Shown: in pieces, positions 41,017-49,333 of the stretch | Layout: each line of letters opens with the position of its first letter | How positions within the stretch are numbered: the stretch's first letter is position 1 | NCBI RefSeq assembly: GCF_024359545.1 | Contig: NZ_JAKQZG010000003.1 | Location: forward strand, 310,001 to 374,000 | Source: Jiella marina | GTDB taxonomy: Bacteria > Pseudomonadota > Alphaproteobacteria > Rhizobiales > Rhizobiaceae | Length of the DNA stretch: 64,000 bases | Reading direction: 5' to 3' | The notes under the pieces: model-generated | The model's database searches: none | What the model was told of the DNA's origin: nothing | The model's input: the letters and a program-made list of their open reading frames with translations, nothing else | Position numbers and translations under genes: made by a program

Positions 41017-41213
41017 TGGCCAGGGTCACGTTCATTCGGGACTATGACTACCGCTTGCCGGGCAAAAGCTCGACAATCGCCTACAAGGGCGGTCGATCCT
41101 ATTCGGTGCCAAAGGCGCATGAAGCGGCCGCGAGGGCTGCCGGGGCGCTCGAAGAGGCTGGTGCATCCACAGAGAACGGAACGGACGATGGCGGAAGCGG
41201 GTCGGCTGACTGA
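41016..41213 (+). CDS. Small phage head-region protein
   Basis: 65 residues: MARVTFIRDYDYRLPGKSST, a beta-hairpin-like start, then a helix with YSVPKAHEAAARAAGALEEA and an acidic Gly-rich tail. This short protein type recurs between gp6-like connector and head-closure genes in alphaproteobacterial phages. Function not established. Overlaps the following gene by 26 bases. Confidence 0.72.
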   Translation: MARVTFIRDYDYRLPGKSSTIAYKGGRSYSVPKAHEAAARAAGALEEAGASTENGTDDGGSGSAD

Positions 41214-41520
41214 GCGCATCGCCTTCGATGCCGTGATCCAGACCCAGGGCGAGGGCGGCGGTACGGTCTCGGGTTTCGAGGAGCGGTTTGTCGTGTCGGC
41301 GCGGCGCCGCTATTTGCGGGGCGGCGAGGGCGTCCAGGCGGCGCGCCTCGAGGGGCGGCGGCCGTTGGTCCTGACCATTCGGCGATCGTCGCAGAGCGAG
41401 ATGATCACGGCGGAATGGCGTGCGCGCGACACGCGGTCTTCAGAGGTCTACGATATCAAGAGCGTCGAACCGAGCGAGGATCGGCGGGATTTAGACGTGC
41501 TCTGCGAGGTGGAAGCGTGA
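41188..41520 (+). CDS. Phage head-tail adaptor (head closure) protein
   Basis: 110 residues from MAEAGRLTERIAFDAVIQTQ, matching the opening of the head-tail adaptor/SPP1 gp16-like family (GxLxxRIxFxxP...). LRGGEGVQAARLEGRRPLVLTIRRS and YDIKSVEPSEDRRDLDVLCE are the typical beta strands. It plugs the connector and provides the tail docking surface. Confidence 0.85.
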   Translation: MAEAGRLTERIAFDAVIQTQGEGGGTVSGFEERFVVSARRRYLRGGEGVQAARLEGRRPLVLTIRRSSQSEMITAEWRARDTRSSEVYDIKSVEPSEDRRDLDVLCEVEA

Positions 41521-41939
41521 TGGCCAAGTTGCCGGGTCGCTCGCGGGGTCTCAGGGTGCTGAAGAACCTGCCGAAAGCCGCTCGAAAGGCCGTGCGAGAG
41601 TCCATCGACGTCGAGGCGACGAACATTGGGCGCCGCCAGAAGCGGCTCGCACCGAAACGCTCCGGCACCTTGGCCTCGACGATCGAGAGGTCCGAGGTCA
41701 GGGAGACCCGCCGCGATGTGAGTGTGACGCTCATGGCCGGTGGCGATCGGACCACGAAACCGGTCCGAAACGGCGCGGATACCGAATACGACTATGCGCT
41801 CGGCGTCGAGTTCGGAAACGAGGACATGCCGGCTCAGCCATTCTTCTATCCACCGATCCGCGGCGCCAACAAGCGCATCCGGCGGCGGGCGAGGAGGCTC
41901 CTGAAGCAGGCGGCGAAAGAGGCAGTCCAGCGATCATGA
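41520..41939 (+). CDS. HK97 gp10-like neck/tail-completion protein
   Basis: 139 residues starting at ATG 41520, which shares one base with the previous stop. LKNLPKAARKAVRESIDVEA and RLAPKRSGTLASTIERSEV match the HK97-gp10 family; YDYALGVEFGNEDMPAQPFFYPP is the conserved family end (EFG...P-Q-P-F). Basic helical C terminus. It acts at the head-tail joint. Confidence 0.88.
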   Translation: MAKLPGRSRGLRVLKNLPKAARKAVRESIDVEATNIGRRQKRLAPKRSGTLASTIERSEVRETRRDVSVTLMAGGDRTTKPVRNGADTEYDYALGVEFGNEDMPAQPFFYPPIRGANKRIRRRARRLLKQAAKEAVQRS

Positions 41940-42328
41940 CAGCTTTCGCATGGGAGCTTCAGAAGGCGCTCTATGCCGCGATCACGGCGGCCGAGATCGG
42001 GGCGCCCTTGTTCGACGAGCCACGGCCGACTGCGGCGAAACCCTATCTTTCGTTCGGGCCGTATGACGGTCAGTCGGACGACGCCGACTGCGTCGACGGG
42101 ATCGATGCGACGCAGCAGATCGATATCTGGTCGAGCGCAGAGGATGGTTTCCGGGAAGCCAAGGTTCTTGCTGGAAAGCTTCGCTCTGCGGTCCATGGCC
42201 AAGAGTTCGCGCTCTCGGGCGCTCGCGTCGTGGATCTGACGATCGAGAGCGAACGGTTCATCATGGATGCTGACGGCAAGACGAAGCACGGCGTCCTGTT
42301 CGTCCGCGCGCTGATGGACCAAGCCTAG
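41936..42328 (+). CDS. Tail terminator/completion protein, DUF3168 family
   Basis: 130 residues. ELQKALYAAITAAEIGAPLFD and KPYLSFGPYDGQSDDADCVDG, then QIDIWSSAEDGFREAKVLAG, are the DUF3168 pattern (gpU-like tail terminator). ERFIMDADGKTKHGVLFVRAL ends the fold. It caps the tail tube at the correct length. Two hairpins follow the gene. Confidence 0.88.
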   Translation: MTAFAWELQKALYAAITAAEIGAPLFDEPRPTAAKPYLSFGPYDGQSDDADCVDGIDATQQIDIWSSAEDGFREAKVLAGKLRSAVHGQEFALSGARVVDLTIESERFIMDADGKTKHGVLFVRALMDQA

Positions 42329-42330
42329 CC

Positions 42331-42349
42331 GGTCGGTCTTCCGACCTTT
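42331..42349 (+). terminator. Hairpin after the tail terminator gene
   Basis: GGTCGG (42331-42336) and CCGACC (42341-42346) around TCTT, followed by TTTCTT. Weak T-run; partial termination or mRNA stabilisation is likely because late genes continue. Confidence 0.6.
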
Positions 42350-42372
42350 CTTCAACAGCAGATCAGCATCCC

Positions 42373-42394
42373 GGCCGCCCTGAGCGGCCTTTTT
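42373..42394 (+). terminator. Hairpin with T-run before the tail tube gene
   Basis: GGCCGC (42373-42378) and GCGGCC (42384-42389) around CCTGA, followed by five T residues. Inside the late operon it would require read-through, consistent with an antiterminated transcript. Confidence 0.7.
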
Positions 42395-42407
42395 CATGGA
42401 GGCCATC

Positions 42408-42845
42408 ATGGCAACTGCGACAACGGTCAAATTCGGCGATTTCGTCGTGCAGCTCGGCGACGGAGCCGATCCCGAGGTCTTCACCGCACCGTGCGGGTTC
42501 ACCTCGAAAAGCTGGAACCGCACGAAGAACCTCAATGAGACCGAAGTGCCCGACTGCGACGATCCCGATCTTCCGTCGCATGTCGAGCGCGACATCGTCG
42601 CCCTGACCGCCTCGATTTCCGGTTCCGGGGTCATGGCCCAGGAGAGCCTCCCGGCGTGGCGTGCGTTCTACGCGTCGAACAATTCGAAGAACGTCAAGAT
42701 CACGTTCCCCGAAAGCGGAAGCACGGTCACCGTCACGCAGAAATATCATCTGGCGTCCTTCGAGGTCACGGCCGAAAAGGGCAGTCGGGTCGCTGTGAAC
42801 GTCCAGATGGAAAGCGACGGCGCCTACACCGAGGCGGTCGCCTGA
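42408..42845 (+). CDS. Major tail tube protein
   Basis: 145 residues from MATATTVKFGDFVVQLGDGA; GGAGG lies within the preceding in-frame ATGGAGGCCATC, which decides this start. The sequence is a beta-sandwich: FTAPCGFTSKSWNRTKNLNE, PSHVERDIVALTASISGSGV, NSKNVKITFPESGSTVTVTQ, ASFEVTAEKGSRVAVNVQME. This matches phage tail tube proteins of the alphaproteobacterial siphovirus/GTA type. It polymerises as hexamers around the tape measure. Its own hairpin-bounded segment suggests a highly expressed message. Confidence 0.88.
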   Translation: MATATTVKFGDFVVQLGDGADPEVFTAPCGFTSKSWNRTKNLNETEVPDCDDPDLPSHVERDIVALTASISGSGVMAQESLPAWRAFYASNNSKNVKITFPESGSTVTVTQKYHLASFEVTAEKGSRVAVNVQMESDGAYTEAVA

Positions 42846-43174
42846 TGAGCCGCACGTCCCGTGCCGAGCTGGCATGCTGGGATAGCGAGTACGTCTTCCA
42901 GCTTCGGCTCGGCGAACTCAGGCTGTTGCAGGAGAAATGCGATGCCGGACCGCAGCATCTCTACCAACGGCTTGGCGACGGGACCTGGCGGGTTGACGAT
43001 GTGCGGGAGACGCTGCGTCTTGGCCTGATCGGGGCCGGGATGGAACAGCAGAAGGCGCTGGACGCGATCACCCGCCACGTCGACACGGTCCCCTGGCTCG
43101 AGAACGTGCCCACGGCCCGCGCCGTGCTCGCGGCCGTGCTCGTCGGGGTCGAGGACGAAAAGCTGGGAAAATAG
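42845..43174 (+). CDS. Tail assembly chaperone, zero-frame product (gpG-like, GTA-family)
   Basis: 109 residues from MSRTSRAELACWDSEYVFQL. RLGELRLLQEKCDAGPQHLYQRLGDG is the gene-transfer-agent TAC family pattern (GELRxLQExxDAGP). Such proteins coat the tape measure during tail assembly. The last codons are CTG GGA AAA TAG. The heptamer G GGA AAA (43165-43171) is a canonical -1 slippery sequence directly before the stop, and the -1 frame continues open to 43431. A frameshifted product is therefore expected, as with lambda G/GT. Confidence 0.88.
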   Translation: MSRTSRAELACWDSEYVFQLRLGELRLLQEKCDAGPQHLYQRLGDGTWRVDDVRETLRLGLIGAGMEQQKALDAITRHVDTVPWLENVPTARAVLAAVLVGVEDEKLGK

Positions 43175-43431
43175 GGGCCGGCGGAGACGACGGGCCGCCC
43201 CCGCTTCCCAGGGGCAAGCTCCGCTTCGCCGGCTTCTACGGCGCCGGGATCGTGATGGGATTGGCGCCTGAGCAGGTCGACCGGTTGTCTCTCTGGCAGT
43301 TCCAGGCCTGCCATGACGGGTTCCGGCGCGCTCACATGAGCGAGAAAGAGCGCTCTCAGGAAATGTCGGAAGACGAGTTCGACGCGATCGGTGCGATGCT
43401 TGATCGGGTATCGACCGTTCAGTCGGCGTAA
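43171..43431 (+). CDS. Frameshift extension of the tail chaperone (gpT-like)
   Basis: The -1 frame downstream of the slippery site encodes ~86 residues ending at TAA 43429-43431: GGDDGPPPLPRGKLRFAGFY, then MGLAPEQVDRLSLWQFQACH and DEFDAIGAMLDRVSTVQSA. There is no plausible start before GTG/ATG at 43252/43255. If translated alone it would be a 58-residue protein, but the upstream half of the open frame would be unexplained. Frameshifting would yield a fusion of about 195 residues. The sequence resembles the second alphaproteobacterial tail chaperone (GLxPxEVxRLSxWxF). Confidence 0.75.
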   Translation: MGAGGDDGPPPLPRGKLRFAGFYGAGIVMGLAPEQVDRLSLWQFQACHDGFRRAHMSEKERSQEMSEDEFDAIGAMLDRVSTVQSA

Positions 43432-43491
43432 CAGCTCTTTTGCCGGTCTCGGGCTGGCTGCGATTTTCTGCAACTGCGAAAGAGACGCTCA

Positions 43492-46400
43492 ATGGCAATC
43501 ACCGCCGAACAGCTGGTCTATGAACTCGCGGCCAAAGTCGGCCCGTTCGAGAAGGAGATGCAGGGCGCTGCGGTGGTCTTCAACCAATCGACCAAGGCGA
43601 TCGAGAACCGTTTCAAGAAGATGGATCAGGAGATCGAGCGGGCCTCGAAACGGTCAGCGCTGTCGATCAAGAGCCTCCTTGCCGCTGCGACGGGACTGAT
43701 CGGAGCGCGTGAGGCAATCCAGTATGCCGATGCCTGGAAGAAGGCGGGCAACGCTCTGGTTTCGGCGAATGTCCCTGCCGAGCGTCAGGCGGCGACGCTG
43801 GAGCGGCTCTATCGGCAGTCGCAGGACTATTCGGTGGCGCTGGGGGCGCAGACGCAGCTCTACGGCGCGACGAGCCGCGCGGCGAAGCAGCTCACGGATG
43901 ATCAGGAAGATCTCTTCCGGTTCACAGAGGCGGTTGCCGCCTCGCTGAAGGTCGACGGGAAGAGTGCCGGCGAGGCATCCGGCGCGCTGACGCAACTCGG
44001 GCAGTTGCTTCGCGGGACGAATGTCCAGGCCGAGGAGTTCAATTCGCTGATCGACGGTGCACCGGCTCTTCTGGAGGCGGCCGCCAACGGCATCAAGCGC
44101 TTCAACGGCGATGTCGGCGCGCTGATCAAGGCCGCCAAGAGTGGCGGGCTGACCTCCAAGGAGTTCTTCGCGGGCGTCATCGCCGGCGCGGACGAACTTA
44201 AGAAGCGGGTCGATGCCTCGGCTGACACCTTCGAGGGCGCCTTCACAAAGATCGAGAATGCCCTGACGCGCTATATCGGACAGACTGACGACAGCCTGTC
44301 GGCATCGCAGCGGTTGATTGCTGGTCTGAACGCCTTCGCCGACGATTTCGACAGCATCGCGGATACTGTGCTCAAGGTCGCCGCGGTGATCTCGGGTGCT
44401 CTCGTCGGTCGCGCGATCGGCGGCATGATCACGACGATCCCCATCGCCATCGCGACGGTGCAATTGCTACGTCTCGGCCTGTCGGGGGCTGGTGCGGCTT
44501 CGCAATTCTTCACTTCGGCGGCGACGGGATCGGGAGCCGCGGCCAATTTCATGGCCGGTGCCTTCGGAAACACGGCGCGCGGCGCAGCAGCGGCGGCACG
44601 CGGCATCGGGCTCGCTTCCGCGGCGACGCGGGTGTTCCGGTTCCAGATTGCCGGTCTTCTGCTCGGGCCGATCGGTGGGATCGTCGCGGCGCTCGCGGTG
44701 ACCTTCATCGATTTCTCGGGCGGCATCGAGGAAGCGTCCGACAGCCTCGTCGACATCAATGGCCTGCTCGACAAGACACGCCGTGCGGCCGAAGGCGCCG
44801 ATGGCGGCATCACCGATCTGAACGACGCGCTCGACAAGCTCACGGATGGGCAGCGCGCGCGGGCTCTGCGCGAATTGAACGCCCAGATCGAGGCGATCCG
44901 TGGTGGGCCCAGCCTGCTTTCAAGTCTCGGCAATCAGCTGTTCCTGGGCGACACACGTGCCGATCTCGCGGGGCTTATCGAGGATGTCCAGCGCTATGAT
45001 CTGCGGATCGGAAGCCTGTTCGACAGCGTGGCCGACGCCGCCGCGATCGAGGAGATCACCAAGATCGCGATCGGCCTTCAGGACGGCACGACCGAAGCGG
45101 AGGAAGCCCGCAAGAAGCTCGACGAGATCGCTGCGACGGAAATCACCGCGCCGGTCGACGCCTTTATCAAGCGACTGGAGGTCATGGCCGACAAGCTGAT
45201 CGACATCGCCAACCTCACCGACAGGATCAACCGCTCGGTTCCTGCCGGCGGCGAAGTCGCGACGCCGTTCGAACAGAACCAGCTTGCGCGCCAGAACCGG
45301 GCGGACTTCTACCGCCAGCGCGACATCGAGCTTTCCAAGGACGATTTTGCCCGAGACGTTGACAAGCGGACCGAGGAGATCGTCAAGGCCGCAAAGGAGA
45401 TGGGGGAGGCCATCAGCGAGGGTGCCGCGCGCATCCGGGCGGAAGAGGAGATTGCCCGGGAGCGCCGACAGGCGTTGATCAGCGGCAATTCGAAGGCGGC
45501 CACAGATCGCTTCGTGGATCGGGTGATCGGGGCAGAATCGAGCGGTAACCGCTTTGCAAAGAATCCGAATTCGTCGGCGACGGGGCTCGGGCAATTCATC
45601 GAAAGCACATGGATCAGCCTGTTCCAGAAGTATTTCCCGGATCGGGCAGAAGGGCTATCGCGAGCGGCCATCCTTGCGCTGCGCACTGACGCCGATATCT
45701 CCAAGACCCTGATCCGGGCCTATGCAAATGAAAACGCCAAGGTGCTTCAGGCGGCGGGCGTGGCGGTTACTGAGGCGTCGCTGCAATTGTCGCATTTCCT
45801 GGGGGTGGGCGATGCCGCGAAGGTCTTTGGCGCCGCGCCGGGCACACCGCTCTCCGGGTTGATCAATCCTGCCTCGATCGCGGCAAACCCGACAATCCTC
45901 GGAGGCGGTCGAACGGTCGACGATGCGATCGCCTATGCTAATCGGCGGGCCGGGCAGACCCGGATCGCTGCCGGTGATCTGACGCCGCAGGAAGCGGCGC
46001 TGAAGGAAGCCGCCGACAGGCGCGCCGAGCTGAAGCAGACGATCGACGCTCTTCTCGGTTCGGTCGACCAGGAGACCAAGAGCCTTGTCCTCGAAACCTC
46101 GCTGATGAACGCGTCGACCACGGAGCGCGAGCGGGCAATCAAGCAGGCCGAGATCCTCAATGCACTTAAGCAGGAGGGGATCACGATCGACGAAAACGGC
46201 AATGGCGTGAATGCCGAAGGTGTCGTCGTCATCGAGAATTTGCGGGCGGCCGTCGAGCGTCTCTCGGCCGCCTATGGCGTTCAGGCTGGCCTGCAGGAAC
46301 AGCAGCAGGAAGCGCAGCAGCGCTTGATCGACGCGATGGACGACTTCCGCGACGCATCGCGTGATGTCTTGGGCGGCTTCATTTCCGATCTCGCCGCCGG

Positions 46401-46947
46401 CAAAAGCGCTTCCGAAGCGCTTGCCAGCGCGCTCCAGAAGATCGCCGACAAGATCATCGACACCGGGCTCGACAGCCTTCTGGACAGCATATTCGGAAAG
46501 CAGGGATCGTCAGGCGGCGGGCTTCTGGACGGCTTTTTCAGCCTGTTCGGATTTGCCGAGGGTGGCATCGCCAGAAACGGGCGCCCGGTTCCTCTGCCTC
46601 ACTTTGCCGGGGGCGGCGTCTCCCGTTCGGCCGCGATCTTCGGCGAAGCGGGGCCGGAGGCGGCCGTTCCCCTTCCGGACGGGCGGCGCATCCCGGTTGA
46701 TTTGCGGGCTCCCGCATTGCCATTGAGCGCGCCCGATCTTCGCGCCCCGGAAAATGCTCGGCCGCAGTCGGCGCATGTCACGGTGGGCGTGTCCGTCGAC
46801 GAGGACGGACAGTTGCAGGCCTATGTCAAGGATATCGCGCGTGGCGAGGCGACAACCGCCTCGGCAACCGCGGTGACGCAGTTTTCGCGTCATGCCCTGC
46901 CTGAGCGGGTGCAGGAGATACGGGATGATCCGAGGATGCGCGGCTGA
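43492..46947 (+). CDS. Tail tape measure protein with internal lytic transglycosylase domain
   Basis: 1,151 residues. N-terminal helices contain the tape-measure core: GSANV-like VSANVPAERQAATLERLYRQ, ALTQLGQLLRGTNVQAEEFN, LIDGAPALLEAAANGIKR, SADTFEGAFTKIENALTRYIG. Hydrophobic helices lie at ~300-410. Residues ~674-830 are an SLT transglycosylase domain: FVDRVIGAESSGNRFAKNPN (catalytic Glu in GAES) and SATGLGQFIESTWISLF. The C-terminal Gly-rich AEGGIARNGRPVPLPHFAGG and AAIFGEAGPEAAVPL are usual tape-measure ends. It sets tail length and cuts peptidoglycan during DNA entry. Confidence 0.95.
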   Translation: MAITAEQLVYELAAKVGPFEKEMQGAAVVFNQSTKAIENRFKKMDQEIERASKRSALSIKSLLAAATGLIGAREAIQYADAWKKAGNALVSANVPAERQAATLERLYRQSQDYSVALGAQTQLYGATSRAAKQLTDDQEDLFRFTEAVAASLKVDGKSAGEASGALTQLGQLLRGTNVQAEEFNSLIDGAPALLEAAANGIKRFNGDVGALIKAAKSGGLTSKEFFAGVIAGADELKKRVDASADTFEGAFTKIENALTRYIGQTDDSLSASQRLIAGLNAFADDFDSIADTVLKVAAVISGALVGRAIGGMITTIPIAIATVQLLRLGLSGAGAASQFFTSAATGSGAAANFMAGAFGNTARGAAAAARGIGLASAATRVFRFQIAGLLLGPIGGIVAALAVTFIDFSGGIEEASDSLVDINGLLDKTRRAAEGADGGITDLNDALDKLTDGQRARALRELNAQIEAIRGGPSLLSSLGNQLFLGDTRADLAGLIEDVQRYDLRIGSLFDSVADAAAIEEITKIAIGLQDGTTEAEEARKKLDEIAATEITAPVDAFIKRLEVMADKLIDIANLTDRINRSVPAGGEVATPFEQNQLARQNRADFYRQRDIELSKDDFARDVDKRTEEIVKAAKEMGEAISEGAARIRAEEEIARERRQALISGNSKAATDRFVDRVIGAESSGNRFAKNPNSSATGLGQFIESTWISLFQKYFPDRAEGLSRAAILALRTDADISKTLIRAYANENAKVLQAAGVAVTEASLQLSHFLGVGDAAKVFGAAPGTPLSGLINPASIAANPTILGGGRTVDDAIAYANRRAGQTRIAAGDLTPQEAALKEAADRRAELKQTIDALLGSVDQETKSLVLETSLMNASTTERERAIKQAEILNALKQEGITIDENGNGVNAEGVVVIENLRAAVERLSAAYGVQAGLQEQQQEAQQRLIDAMDDFRDASRDVLGGFISDLAAGKSASEALASALQKIADKIIDTGLDSLLDSIFGKQGSSGGGLLDGFFSLFGFAEGGIARNGRPVPLPHFAGGGVSRSAAIFGEAGPEAAVPLPDGRRIPVDLRAPALPLSAPDLRAPENARPQSAHVTVGVSVDEDGQLQAYVKDIARGEATTASATAVTQFSRHALPERVQEIRDDPRMRG

Positions 46948-47591
46948 TGCTGGCCTTCCCGCTTTCGCCTGCGGCTTTCGCCGAGCTTCTCCCAGTGGTC
47001 GATGTGCGCTTCCGGCTGGCCAGCAATCAGGAGCTGTCCGGTCTCGGGTCGGGGCAGATACTGGCTGCCGAACTTGCTCCCTCCCTGTGGGAGGCGGATG
47101 TCACGCTCGCCCCGCTCAAGCACGGCGAGAGCAGCGAAATCCAGGCGAAGCTCGAAGCGCTCGATGGGGCAATCCGATCGTTCTATCTGGGCGATTCCTT
47201 CCGGCAATATCCGAGAGCCGATCCTGGCGGGTCGCTTCTTGGAAGCTCGACCCCGGTCATCGCCTCTATCCATGCGAGTACGCGAGGGCTCGCGCTTTCC
47301 GGGCTCCCGGCGGGGTACGTGGTGAGTGCGGGTGATCTCTTTTCCTTCGATTATGGCACCCCGGCGCGCCGGGCCTTGCATCGGATCTGCGAGACCGTGG
47401 CAGCCGATGCCTCCGGGGTAACGGCTGAATTCGAGGTGAGGCCGCATATTCGGGCCGGTGCGAGTGCCGGTCTTGTCGTGACGCTGATCAGGCCGACAGG
47501 GCTATTCGGTCTCAGGCCGGGATCAGTCAATCCCTCCATGTCCAGTCGCGTCCGGCGTCAGCTTGGCTTTTCCGTGATCCAGAGGCTCTGA
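46947..47591 (+). CDS. Distal tail-region protein
   Basis: 214 residues; starts one base inside the tape-measure stop. MLAFPLSPAAFAELLPVVDV, SGQILAAELAPSLWEADVTL, GLALSGLPAGYVVSAGDLFSF and DASGVTAEFEVRPHIRAGAS indicate a beta-rich protein of the distal-tail type found next to tape measure in rhizobial phages. A structural role at the tail tip is inferred from place. The next gene originally began right at its stop codon; that junction is now interrupted by a moron. Confidence 0.78.
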   Translation: MLAFPLSPAAFAELLPVVDVRFRLASNQELSGLGSGQILAAELAPSLWEADVTLAPLKHGESSEIQAKLEALDGAIRSFYLGDSFRQYPRADPGGSLLGSSTPVIASIHASTRGLALSGLPAGYVVSAGDLFSFDYGTPARRALHRICETVAADASGVTAEFEVRPHIRAGASAGLVVTLIRPTGLFGLRPGSVNPSMSSRVRRQLGFSVIQRL

Positions 47592-47607
47592 TGCGCAACA
47601 TCGACAG
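47591..47607 (+). repeat. 17-bp direct repeat, left copy, and truncated gene start
   Basis: ATGCGCAACATCGACAG is identical to the first 17 bases of the tail gene at 48238. Here it starts at the previous stop codon (TGATG overlap) but the frame ends after 16 codons (TGA at 47639-47641). It is the orphaned start left by the moron insertion. Confidence 0.85.
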
Positions 47608-47732
47608 CATTCGGACGGCCGGTGCCTTCCAGAGAGCATGAGGCATGACCCGTAAGGCGAACTCTGACCAATCGGCACTTTGTTCGACGCTCGTCACCAT
47701 TGTTGACGCAGGGCCTGCGGATGGCCCGAGCC

Positions 47733-48131
47733 TCAAGTGTGATCCGTCTCAGCCAGCCATTTCGCCAATGACCGGTCGAGTTCTCGAGCAAGGTCACGCG
47801 TTAACTGAAATGAATAAGGCGCACCGGTTTCCGACCAAATAATCATCCCGCCAATATTCGGATCGTCCGTTATCGTGAGCTGGTAGCTGAAGGTGGGAAT
47901 AGCTTTCATGGCGATCTTCGACCCAAGATCATAGTACCGGGTAGTTGACCCTGATTGGACTCTGTCAGCCCTTGCCTGAAGTGCCAAGAGCTCGTGAGCC
48001 AGAACTGTCAGGCTCTCTGTTGTGAAAAAGATGGTGCGCTCGAAACCGAGATTGTCATGGAGATTGACTGCGACTGTCGACCCATCTCCTACGACCTCTC
48101 CTTTGATAAATTTCCTGAAGACCTCAGTCAT
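47733..48131 (-). CDS. Moron gene, hypothetical protein on the reverse strand of the tail operon
   Basis: 132 residues from MTEVFRKFIKGEVVGDGSTV with GTGGAGG 7 bases upstream. It is opposite to every late gene and visibly lower in G+C. VAVNLHDNLGFERTIFFTTESLTVLAHELLA and FSYQLTITDDPNIGGMIIWS suggest an alpha/beta soluble protein; no signal peptide, membrane span or known motif. Transcription against the late operon suggests expression from its own promoter in the lysogen. Lysogenic conversion, superinfection immunity or antidefence are all open. Confidence 0.7.
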   Translation of the reverse strand: MTEVFRKFIKGEVVGDGSTVAVNLHDNLGFERTIFFTTESLTVLAHELLALQARADRVQSGSTTRYYDLGSKIAMKAIPTFSYQLTITDDPNIGGMIIWSETGAPYSFQLTRDLARELDRSLAKWLAETDHT

Positions 48132-48237
48132 TCAATCCTCCACTGATTGAGCATCAGGAGGAAAGCACGCGGGCGGTGGGGTGTCGATCCTTGCCGCCCG
48201 CTCGACATCTCACGGCTCTTTTTCTGGGGTCATCATC

Positions 48238-48254
48238 ATGCGCAACATCGACAG
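48238..48254 (+). repeat. 17-bp direct repeat, right copy (start of the tail gene)
   Basis: ATGCGCAACATCGACAG, the functional copy that opens the tail gene after the inserted moron. Confidence 0.85.
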
Positions 48255-48912
48255 TGCTACCGCAACGGCGCTCTCACGGGCACCGGACAAGGGTCTTGTT
48301 GCCCGCAATCTCGTGTGGTTCCGGGCACGCACGCTGGCCGACCCTGCAATTCGGGTGGAGTTCGCGTTCTGGAACGATCTCGATGAAGCGGAGATCGCCG
48401 TCGAGGATCCGACAACGGGGAGCACCGTCACGCGGACCTATGTCGGCAATGGCTCGCTGCTCGACATGGCGGAAATCCCGCTGACGTCGGACCTGACAAT
48501 CCGGACCGTACGCGTGCCGCTGTCGCAGATCCATGCCGGTGTTCAGGCGATGGTGCGTGGCGCCGATATCCGGCTGGCGGATGTCCAGATCCATCGCGCC
48601 ATCCTCGATCCGGACACCCGGCAGTTCGTCAGCGCCAAGTGCCATTTCCTGGGACAGGTCGACCGCGCGCCGCTTGGCACGCCGTCCGTCGGCGAGGAGG
48701 GCAGCGTCGAGATCGAATGCGTCTCCTCCACGCGAGAACTGACGCGGACAAACCCTGCCAAGAAGAGCGACGAGTTTCTGAAGGCACGTTCTGGCGACCG
48801 GTTCTATCGCTACACCGGAACGGCGAACGTGCCGATCTTCTGGGGTCAGGAAAAGGAGCGTGTCGGCCGATCCGGTCAGACCTCAAGCTCCCTCGGCGCG
48901 TTCGGGAGGTAG
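48238..48912 (+). CDS. Phage tail protein (DUF2163-like/tip region)
   Basis: 224 residues: MRNIDSATATALSRAPDKGL, LVWFRARTLADPAIRVEFAF, RTVRVPLSQIHAGVQAMVRG, CHFLGQVDRAPLGTPSVGEE, IECVSSTRELTRTNPAKKSD and GDRFYRYTGTANVPIFWGQE. This pattern occurs in the tail-tip module of rhizobial siphoviruses before an NlpC-like protein and the large tip protein. It likely joins the tail hub. The start follows TCTGGGG/ATCATC with only a weak ribosome-binding site, consistent with loss of coupling to the upstream gene. Confidence 0.8.
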   Translation: MRNIDSATATALSRAPDKGLVARNLVWFRARTLADPAIRVEFAFWNDLDEAEIAVEDPTTGSTVTRTYVGNGSLLDMAEIPLTSDLTIRTVRVPLSQIHAGVQAMVRGADIRLADVQIHRAILDPDTRQFVSAKCHFLGQVDRAPLGTPSVGEEGSVEIECVSSTRELTRTNPAKKSDEFLKARSGDRFYRYTGTANVPIFWGQEKERVGRSGQTSSSLGAFGR

Positions 48913-48914
48913 TC

Positions 48915-49331
48915 ATGGCGCGTCTCCCCGACTGGCCGGCTCGGCTCCACGCCTTCATCGACACTGTGAAGCGTCGCGAGCACCACTACGGTGAATTCGA
49001 CTGTGCGCTTGGTTTTGCATCGGGTCTCGTCGATGCGCTTACCGGCGAGGATCCCGCCGCTCCTTATCGTGGGCGATACACCACTGCTGTCGGAGCCGTG
49101 CGCGTCATGCGCAATGAGGGGTATCAGACGCTTGCCGATCTCGCTGGATCGCATCTTCGCGAGATTCACGTCAGTGAGGCCATGCTCGGCGATCTCGCCG
49201 CGGTTCCCGATGAAAGCCCGTTCGGCTTCGCACTCGGCATCGTCAATGGCGAGCGTCTGATGGTTCTGCGCGAGGATGGCCTCGGCTCCCGCGACCTGTT
49301 CAGCGCCACACGCGCGTTTCGCGTCGGATAG
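48915..49331 (+). CDS. Tail-tip NlpC/P60-like protein (DUF6950 type)
   Basis: 138 residues, good GGGAGG before ATG. RLHAFIDTVKRREHHYGEFD then CALGFASGLVDALTGEDPAA, YRGRYTTAVGAVRVMRNEGY resembles the short tail-associated cysteine-hydrolase family: the Cys of FDCALGFA is the likely nucleophile. GDLAAVPDESPFGFALGIVN is the conserved second half. It may trim peptidoglycan or serve a structural role at the tip. Confidence 0.78.
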   Translation: MARLPDWPARLHAFIDTVKRREHHYGEFDCALGFASGLVDALTGEDPAAPYRGRYTTAVGAVRVMRNEGYQTLADLAGSHLREIHVSEAMLGDLAAVPDESPFGFALGIVNGERLMVLREDGLGSRDLFSATRAFRVG

Positions 49332-49333
49332 TC

